28,573 bases of DNA, taken from Penium margaritaceum (taxonomy: Eukaryota > Streptophyta > Zygnematophyceae > Desmidiales > Peniaceae). Below, piece after piece: positions 28,482-28,573 of this stretch (its first letter is position 1; each line of letters opens with the position of its first letter). The notes under the pieces are model-generated. The model was not told where the DNA came from. It worked only from the letters and a program-made list of their open reading frames with translations, and did not search any database. The DNA lies in the NCBI GenBank assembly GCA_023375785.1, contig SZWC01001162.1, positions 82,771-111,343 of the forward strand. Direction: 5' to 3'. Both the position numbers and the translations under genes were made by a program.

Positions 28482-28573
<92 letters not shown>
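28478..28573 (+). repeat. (AG)n microsatellite at the window edge
   Basis: About 95 bp of AG dinucleotides with one T interruption (AGATAG) run to the last base. It interrupts copia 2 and probably marks a contig end, where assembly often stops. Confidence 0.95.

Larger units (their letters stand above)
24772..28573 (-). mobile_element. Degenerate Ty1/copia retrotransposon 2, 5' part beyond window
   Basis: Reading on the minus strand from the right edge, the order is integrase, a Ser/Pro-rich linker, reverse transcriptase, RNase H, polypurine tract and the start of the 3' LTR. Gag, protease and 5' LTR would lie right of the (AG)n run that closes the window. It is a different copy from element 1 and of opposite orientation, but related: both integrases share YMTWVWN and HVTP. 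Several stops and shifts inactivate it. Confidence 0.85.

Overview
The window is eukaryotic nuclear DNA. It contains introns with GT..AG borders, LTR retrotransposons, Mutator-like (MULE) transposases, long microsatellites, and one large low-complexity single-exon gene. The canonical plant-type copia primer site, the MuDR-type transposases and the Gln/Ser/Gly-rich KH protein point to the green lineage. A repeat-rich charophyte alga such as Chara would fit, but that is inference and nothing in the sequence proves it. No prokaryotic operon, CRISPR array or confident RNA gene is visible.

Layout. 1-613 is a partial LTR. 614-2897 has no recognisable gene. 2898-6179 (minus) is the only intact host-type gene: a KH-domain RNA-binding protein of about 1,093 residues with polyGln, polyHis, polyAla and Gly/Ser tracts. 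A pyrimidine tract and a G+C-rich, CpG-rich putative promoter region lie upstream of it (6247-8765). 8766-10261 is 'unit A': a 30-bp minisatellite, a hairpin, a short ORF and a second tandem array. 10352-16620 is a degenerate Ty1/copia element on the plus strand, with an LTR, primer site, leader, gag and pol. It is joined in frame inside reverse transcriptase to the C-terminal SWIM/zinc-knuckle end of a MULE transposase (16621-17498). 18367-20145 is 'unit B', an inverted, diverged relative of unit A. 20491-23396 is a second, fuller MULE transposase pseudogene with an intron. 23530-24771 has no clear gene. 24772-28573 is a second decayed copia element on the minus strand (integrase, RT, RNase H, polypurine tract, LTR start). 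The window ends in an (AG)n run.

Most notable. Units A and B share the same organisation in mirror orientation. Their tandem arrays keep a nearly or exactly constant spacing even though the monomers have diverged strongly. In unit B, 18 successive anchors (mostly T-G/A-CCC) fall exactly 32 bp apart from 18367 to 18911 with no net indel. Both units also carry a homologous short ORF ending at the same stop, and a hairpin at the same place. They could be long minisatellite-bearing terminal inverted repeats of a MULE later invaded by copia, or a separate uncharacterised repeat family.

Quality. Both single-N gaps (10986 and 25014) are flanked by near-identical 220-254 bp duplicates. These look like unmerged contig overlaps, so element lengths there are inflated. 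All reading-frame statements were made by eye from the sequence; no database search was run.
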